This document shows positions 58,416-64,000 of a stretch of 64,000 nt of DNA, in pieces (position 1 is the stretch's first letter; each line of letters starts with the position of its first letter). Made by a program: the position numbers and the translations under genes. The notes under the pieces are model-generated. The model saw nothing but the letters and a program-made list of their open reading frames with translations. It was not told where the DNA came from and searched no databases. Origin of the DNA: Oscillospiraceae bacterium (GTDB taxonomy: Bacteria > Bacillota_A > Clostridia > Oscillospirales > Ruminococcaceae); contig JAGAJA010000073.1 in assembly GCA_017829075.1 (NCBI GenBank), positions 1 through 64,000 on the forward strand, in the 5' to 3' direction.

Positions 58416-61400
58416 ATGACAAAGAAACTGAAGAAACCAATAGCGTTCCTGACGGTGTTCGCTATGCTTCTGTCTGTGCTGCTGTATTTCCCCGCGGGGA
58501 CATTCGGCGGTTTCGGGCTGGGCGTAAGGGCGAGCGCGGCGGAACCGACCGGCGACGGCTCATCAAACAACCCGTACATACTCACAACCAAAGATCATCT
58601 GTACTGGTTTGCTAACCAAGCCAACAACGTAAATCGTGGTATTTGCGCCAAGCTCGGAAATAATATCACAGTCAATTCGAGTGTACTGGATTCAAACTGT
58701 AATCTGAAATCCGGTCCCTTTGATGCGTGGACGCCTATAGCTAATTACTGCGGTATATTTGACGGAAATAACTATTCCATCAGCGGAATATATGTCAATA
58801 ATACTGGTACTTCTTACCAGGGTTTTTTCGAGAGCATAGGTAAATCTGACAGTGAAAGTGGATATGTAAAGAATCTTACAATCACGGATTCCTACATCAG
58901 CGGCGATGAAAAATGTGGTGGTATCTGCGGTTATGTGAATCTCGGAACTATCTCAAACTGCACATTTAAAGGAGTTGTTAAAGGCACTGAGTATGTCGGC
59001 GGTATCGCCGGACGCTTTCAGCGTGCTTACGACAACGCCGACATACTAAACTGCTCAAGCTACGGTAAGGTCATCGGCACGGAGGGAGTAGGCGGTATCG
59101 TCGGAAGTGTCTTTGGGGATCCTAACAAAGGCTATACTCAGACTATTAAAAACTGCGAAAACTACGCCGAGGTCAGCGGCGAACAAATGGTCGGCGGATT
59201 ATTCGGCTACATCGTGAATTACAAGGTTAATTTTGAGAACTGCCACAATTACGGCGGTGTTACGGCAGCAACTGAGAGAAGTATACAAACATATGTCGGC
59301 GGTATCTGCGGATCAGCGGCATATTTGACGAGCTCCTTCTGCACGTTTGTCAACGTTAATAACTGCACCAATAGCGGCAGCATAACCGGTAAAACATACG
59401 TCGGTGGTATTTTTGGCAATGCCATATCGTATAACACGTATACTTTCAAAAACTGCTCCAACAGCGGCAGCATAAGCGGCAATGAGCGTGTCGGCGGTTT
59501 GCTTGGTTATATTCGCTCGGCAGAGGTAAGCGACTGCTACAACACCGGCGCTGTAAGCGGAGAACAATTTGTCGGCGGTATCTGCGGATACTCCTACGGC
59601 GACCAAACAAAATTCACGAGGGTTTACAATACCAGTAAGATCACGGGAACCGTCCAGTATATCGGCGGTTTGTTCGGTAAGACTGAAAGTGCCGTGCAAT
59701 ATGTCACCGAAAGCTACAACACGGGCGAAGTCGACGGAACGGGAGCACAAGGCGTCGGCGGTATTATCGGCAGCTGCAACCGCGGAACCTTGCCCCAATC
59801 AGTTAAAAACTGCTACAACACAGGAAATATTACCGGAGCGAATTATGTAGGCGGTATCAGCGGTGTTAGCGGCTGCATTAATACTTCTTCCGTAGAATAC
59901 TGCTTTAATACAGGAAAAGTCACCGCCACGGGTGGGAGCGCTTATGGTCTGGTAAGCTCAGGCGGTGAAGCTCATGTGACGATTTCAAACTCTTATTATG
60001 ACGTAGATGTAAACCCCGACATGACGATTTATAATTCCGACAAAATCGCAAAACAAATGCCCACTTCGGCTTTTGAAAGCGGCAAGGTAGCTTATTTGCT
60101 CCAGGCAGGCGGCGGAAACTGGGGTCAGAGAATCAGCAGAGATGTCTTTAACACGCTTGACAAACACCCTGTGTTAACGACCGGTTCGACTAGCTCGAAA
60201 TACAGGGTTTACTATGCGACGTATCCGGAGCATGTGGATTACTACCACAACCACAATTCAAGCGCAGTCTGCGCAATATGTCCGTTTAATCCGGTACAAC
60301 CGAGTGTTATAGACGGAGTATACCAGATATCCGATTCAGGCGAGCTGCTCTGGTTTTCACAGTATGTAAACGGTACTTTGGACGCAACCGGCACACACCC
60401 TGACGCAAAGGCTGTTCTCAAGGCGAGCTTTACAATAAACAGCGATCTCTTAAATAAAGTCAATGACAACAACACGTTCAATGAGAATGAATGGCAGCCT
60501 ATTGGTTCAAACGCTGCATTCACCGGCAGCTTTGACGGACAGGGACATACTATCAGCGGTTTGTATTACGATAATGATACTCAAGGATATATCGGTCTAT
60601 TCGCTAAGATAGGCAGCGGCGGCAAGGTCACCAATGTCGGCGTGAACGATTCTTATTTCAATGGCAGCGATAATGTCGGCGGTATTGCAGGACAGAACGC
60701 CGGTGAAATATCCAACTGTTTCTTCTTCAAGGGAACAGTAACCGCAGCTTCCGGCACAAATGTGGGCGATATATGCGGCTCTAACAGCAGCAGCGTAACA
60801 AACTGCTATTACCTCGCAGCCAGCGAAACCGACAGTATTGACGGCACAACAGCAATGTCTGAGGGCAGCTTCACCAGCGGCGAGGTGGCTTATAAGCTTA
60901 ACGATAATCCCTCTGAACCCGTATGGGGACAGCTTATTCGCACTGACGCTTTCCCTGTTCAGATAGACAACGCAAATACCGTATATTACGGCAGGAAGAA
61001 TCCTGTATATCACAATCATACCGCAGAAATAACCTACTGCGATGATTGTCCGTCTTATTTTGGTGCGGCAACAGCTCCGAGCCCAAACACTGAAAACGAA
61101 TATGAGATTAGTAATATAGACGAGCTTTATTGGTTTGCGAAGTATGTCAACAGCGGAAACACGGGTGCACATGCTGTTCTTATGCAGGATATTGAGGTAA
61201 ACCAGAGAGTTCTGGACGCAAACGGCAACCTTATAAGCGACACAATTCCATACTGGACGCCTATCGGTACGGACTCCAATCCTTTCACCGGCAGCTTTGA
61301 CGGTCAGTGTTTCAAGATAAGCGGTTTGTATGTTGACAGCAGTGCAGACAATATCGGTCTGTTCGGCGTTATCGGCAGCGGAGGCGGGGTTTCCAATGTC

Positions 61401-64000
61401 GGTGTTATTGATTCCTATTTCAGTGGAAACGACTATGTCGGAGGTATTGCCGGAAAGAACAACGGTACAATAACCGGCTGCTTCAGCATGAGCACTGTCA
61501 GCGCAACAGGTTCAAACATAGGCGGTATCAGCGGCAGCGGCGGCACTGTAAATCACAGCTTCTACCTTTCGGACAACGATTCGGGCGAGACTAAAACCGC
61601 AGAGCAGTTCACAAACGGCGATGTTGCATACAACCTCAATTCCTCACAGAATACTCCTGTATGGGGACAGGTGATAGAAAGAGATCTGCTTCCTGTATCC
61701 TACAATGATGTAAACAAGGTTTATTTTGCGCAGGACATTTACCACAACCACAGCGGCGAATTGTGTGATTTATGTAATGCTATTCTGCCCACCGTGCCTG
61801 ATTCGGAAAACGACGTATATCAGATAACCAAGGCAAGCGAGCTTGAATGGTTCGCGCGGTGGGTAAACAGCGGAAATACCACAGCAAAGGCTGTTCTGAA
61901 AAACGATATCAAGATCAATGCGAACGTAATAGCCGCTGACGGAACCGTTAACAGTGGCTCATTCCTTACGATCACCTCTGTCGGAACGCAGGCGAACCCC
62001 TTTGATGGCTCGTTTAACGGCAACGGCTATACAATAGGCGGTCTTTATTTCGATAACGCAAGCGCAAGCAATGTCGGTCTGTTCGGATCTACGGGAAGCA
62101 ATGCTTCGATAACAAAGCTGCGCATTGCGGATTCGTATTTCAGCGCAAATCAGTATGTCGGCAGTATCTGCGGCAATAACGCAGGCAATATCTCCGAGTG
62201 CTGCGTCGAAAACTGCGTTGTAACCGGAAAGGACGCCGGCGGTCTTTGCGGCAGCAACAGCGGTACGATCAAGAACTGCTATAATACCGGAAAAGTCAGC
62301 GGAGATAAATCCGGCGGTATTTGCGGCTCAAACAGCGGCACAGTTTCATACTGCTATACAACTACCAAACTCAGCGGCAATAATCACGGCGGAGTTTGCG
62401 GAACCGGTTCATGTGAAAACAGCTACTACCTTAAAGAAACCGCTCCCGACATTAGCTCGGGTATCGGTACACCGATATCTTTTGTCGATATGACAAATGA
62501 CGATATCCTCACCACTTGGGGAGTCGGCTCGGAATGGGGAAAAACCTCCAATAACCTCAACGACAGGCGTCTGTATTTACCGAATCTTTCGGCTATCAGA
62601 AGCAGCGACACGTCCGTTACCTATACTCCTAAGTTCGTATTAAAGAACACCAACACAACCCCGATCCTTTACAAGGACGATCTGAAATTCACATTTGAAA
62701 CTGTGCTGGATGTTCCCGACATCGGCGAAGTTCATGTACCAATCATCGCTTCACCGACTGATCTTCTGCCGAGTAATTTCAGCTTCAGTCACAACGACGA
62801 GCCGTTTGACCTTGGAACTCTTACCTTTGATTATCGGAGCAGCAGCCGTTTGGATCTTAAGATAAGCGGACGCTATGTCGGATATTTCAACATTAACTTT
62901 CAAACCGGAATAATCAATGTGTATTTTGCCGAGGATATCAACGCAGGCACATACAAAATAGAGATAGCATACAACGGAACTGGCAATCCGTTTTTCACAG
63001 GTACTTCTGCGACCTGCACATTCAATATCACACCGGCGCAACCCACGGTCAACATACCGAGCGCTTCTGATATTACCTACGGCGAGTCGCTTGCGGCGTC
63101 TGTGCTCAAGGACAGCAGCGGTAATACAGACAGCACATGGGTATGGCTGGACAGCACTATTGTCCCTGCTGTAAGCGAAAACCAACAGACGATAGTTACG
63201 GCAAATGTTGTCGATGATGTGAACTATGATTATTCAGGCGTTTATGGCTACGACCCGACAACTCACCTCGTTAAGCAAAACATCACGCTTACGATCAATC
63301 CGGCTGTTCCGTCTATTGTCGTAACGACAGAGCCCTCGGCGACTATTCCGGGCAAGACCGTAACCGTTAGCGCAGCGGTCAGCAACCCCATTAATTCAAC
63401 GCTGAACGATCTCCCGCCTGTGGAGTTCTCCTACCTCATAGGCAACGGCGCTGAACAGGCGATAACCAACGGTTCCTTTGTTATCCCTGAGGATACAGAG
63501 CTCGGAACTGTTATCACGATAATCGCCAGAACTCCTGAAACAACAAAATACGCAGCGGGTACCGACAACCAAACAACTGTGATAGTCACCGACTGCACAC
63601 ACGCAGGAAAGGTGCTGAAATACGACGAGAACAGCCACTGGTATCACTGCGACAACTGCGGCGCTGACCTTAACAGAGAAGCTCACAGCGGCGGCACGGC
63701 TACCTGCACGAATAAGGCAGTCTGCACCCTTTGCAAGCAGAAATACGGCACAGTAAACGAAAACAACCACACGCACATTGCAACGGAATGGTCGGCAGAC
63801 GACACAGGACACTGGCACGAGTGCGCAGACTGCCATGCGCAGGTTGATAAGACGGCGCATACCTCAAGCGGCGCTGCTACCAGCGAACTCGCGGAGATCT
63901 GCACGATTTGCGAGTATGAAATAAACCCGAAGCTCGGTCATGTGGCAACACCTGTAATTACCCCCAAAAGCGGCACTTTCACCGGTTCGCAGGAGATCAC
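58416..64000 (+). CDS. Giant secreted GLUG-repeat protein (runs past the right edge)
   Basis: At least 1861 codons, open to the last base. Signal peptide of about 38 residues (KKLKKPIAFLTVFAMLLSVLLYFPAG, cleavage near ASAAE). Residues ~40-1400 consist of GLUG-type repeats (VGGIAG/VGGICG ... ISNC/VKNCYNTG), grouped in four modules; modules 2-4 each open with YHNH ... CxxC and then YQIS...ELxWFxxxVN. From ~1430 there are Ig-like segments (ITYGESLAASVL, SIVVTTEPSATIPGKTVTV), then Cys/His-rich repeats (HWYHCDNCGADL, HWHECADCHAQV), and finally the start of a chitobiase-C-like domain (TPVITPKSGTFTGSQEIT). Probably a cell-surface adhesin or matrix-binding protein. Confidence 0.9.
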   Translation, partial: MTKKLKKPIAFLTVFAMLLSVLLYFPAGTFGGFGLGVRASAAEPTGDGSSNNPYILTTKDHLYWFANQANNVNRGICAKLGNNITVNSSVLDSNCNLKSGPFDAWTPIANYCGIFDGNNYSISGIYVNNTGTSYQGFFESIGKSDSESGYVKNLTITDSYISGDEKCGGICGYVNLGTISNCTFKGVVKGTEYVGGIAGRFQRAYDNADILNCSSYGKVIGTEGVGGIVGSVFGDPNKGYTQTIKNCENYAEVSGEQMVGGLFGYIVNYKVNFENCHNYGGVTAATERSIQTYVGGICGSAAYLTSSFCTFVNVNNCTNSGSITGKTYVGGIFGNAISYNTYTFKNCSNSGSISGNERVGGLLGYIRSAEVSDCYNTGAVSGEQFVGGICGYSYGDQTKFTRVYNTSKITGTVQYIGGLFGKTESAVQYVTESYNTGEVDGTGAQGVGGIIGSCNRGTLPQSVKNCYNTGNITGANYVGGISGVSGCINTSSVEYCFNTGKVTATGGSAYGLVSSGGEAHVTISNSYYDVDVNPDMTIYNSDKIAKQMPTSAFESGKVAYLLQAGGGNWGQRISRDVFNTLDKHPVLTTGSTSSKYRVYYATYPEHVDYYHNHNSSAVCAICPFNPVQPSVIDGVYQISDSGELLWFSQYVNGTLDATGTHPDAKAVLKASFTINSDLLNKVNDNNTFNENEWQPIGSNAAFTGSFDGQGHTISGLYYDNDTQGYIGLFAKIGSGGKVTNVGVNDSYFNGSDNVGGIAGQNAGEISNCFFFKGTVTAASGTNVGDICGSNSSSVTNCYYLAASETDSIDGTTAMSEGSFTSGEVAYKLNDNPSEPVWGQLIRTDAFPVQIDNANTVYYGRKNPVYHNHTAEITYCDDCPSYFGAATAPSPNTENEYEISNIDELYWFAKYVNSGNTGAHAVLMQDIEVNQRVLDANGNLISDTIPYWTPIGTDSNPFTGSFDGQCFKISGLYVDSSADNIGLFGVIGSGGGVSNVGVIDSYFSGNDYVGGIAGKNNGTITGCFSMSTVSATGSNIGGISGSGGTVNHSFYLSDNDSGETKTAEQFTNGDVAYNLNSSQNTPVWGQVIERDLLPVSYNDVNKVYFAQDIYHNHSGELCDLCNAILPTVPDSENDVYQITKASELEWFARWVNSGNTTAKAVLKNDIKINANVIAADGTVNSGSFLTITSVGTQANPFDGSFNGNGYTIGGLYFDNASASNVGLFGSTGSNASITKLRIADSYFSANQYVGSICGNNAGNISECCVENCVVTGKDAGGLCGSNSGTIKNCYNTGKVSGDKSGGICGSNSGTVSYCYTTTKLSGNNHGGVCGTGSCENSYYLKETAPDISSGIGTPISFVDMTNDDILTTWGVGSEWGKTSNNLNDRRLYLPNLSAIRSSDTSVTYTPKFVLKNTNTTPILYKDDLKFTFETVLDVPDIGEVHVPIIASPTDLLPSNFSFSHNDEPFDLGTLTFDYRSSSRLDLKISGRYVGYFNINFQTGIINVYFAEDINAGTYKIEIAYNGTGNPFFTGTSATCTFNITPAQPTVNIPSASDITYGESLAASVLKDSSGNTDSTWVWLDSTIVPAVSENQQTIVTANVVDDVNYDYSGVYGYDPTTHLVKQNITLTINPAVPSIVVTTEPSATIPGKTVTVSAAVSNPINSTLNDLPPVEFSYLIGNGAEQAITNGSFVIPEDTELGTVITIIARTPETTKYAAGTDNQTTVIVTDCTHAGKVLKYDENSHWYHCDNCGADLNREAHSGGTATCTNKAVCTLCKQKYGTVNENNHTHIATEWSADDTGHWHECADCHAQVDKTAHTSSGAATSELAEICTICEYEINPKLGHVATPVITPKSGTFTGSQEI

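Overview
The window looks like a chromosome segment from a low-to-mid GC Firmicute, most likely a gut Clostridia of the Oscillospiraceae/Ruminococcus kind. This is an inference from gene content: UvrABC-type repair genes, a bile-salt-hydrolase-family enzyme, a GLUG-repeat surface protein, a DUF4320/Tad-like transfer module, a MobP/MobL-type relaxase, and many textbook TTGACA-17-TATAAT promoters with strong AGGAGG sites. No 16S gene is present, so the species cannot be named.

Layout. 1-6.4 kb: leftward housekeeping block, with a NifU/IscU-like partial gene and a radC-uvrB-uvrA operon. 6.4-14.8 kb: an SGNH hydrolase, a metN-metI-metQ importer operon extended by a GlcD-type FAD oxidase and an aminotransferase, and a convergent GGDEF protein. 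15.1 kb: tRNA-Ser(GCT).

15.18-33.87 kb: an integrated mobilizable element inserted in the 3' end of tRNA-Ser. It is bounded by a 23-bp repeat of the tRNA end and carries its tyrosine integrase at the right end. The native tRNA terminator has been pushed 18.7 kb to the right. Cargo and functions: a two-gene ATPase plus PD-(D/E)XK-like nuclease pair (candidate defence system), a leftward operon with a winged-helix protein, a TadZ/ParA-like ATPase and a 5'-nucleotidase, an array of hairpins (candidate oriT) next to a ribbon-helix-helix protein and a relaxase-Sel1 fusion, an MNT/HEPN toxin-antitoxin pair, and a decayed Tad/T4SS-like operon. A dispersed family of short palindromes (core TTCACGRTGAA) occurs only in this element, two copies of it inside reading frames.

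34-45.8 kb: chromosomal genes. These are a GntR-ABC exporter-CPBP protease operon, a LytTR response regulator with an AgrC-like kinase followed by a hybrid kinase, a 16-residue peptide plus GyrI-like protein, a DUF421 membrane protein, a 162-bp MITE-like palindrome and a DUF2935 protein. 45.9-48.4 kb: choloylglycine hydrolase, an IS481-family insertion bracketed by a 27-bp direct repeat, and tRNA-Pro(CGG).

48.43-57.53 kb: a second island, in tRNA-Pro, bounded by a 12-bp repeat, again with the native tRNA terminator displaced to the far side. Its genes (large serine recombinase, a zinc-ribbon-less recombinase, a resolvase-like orphan, a DUF927 ATPase, DUF960, DUF1643) match the conserved core of staphylococcal cassette chromosomes (SCC). 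It also has several tiny unannotated reading frames. This is the most striking system in the window.

57.5-64 kb: a gene-poor stretch with decayed sequence, then a giant secreted GLUG-repeat protein that runs off the right end.
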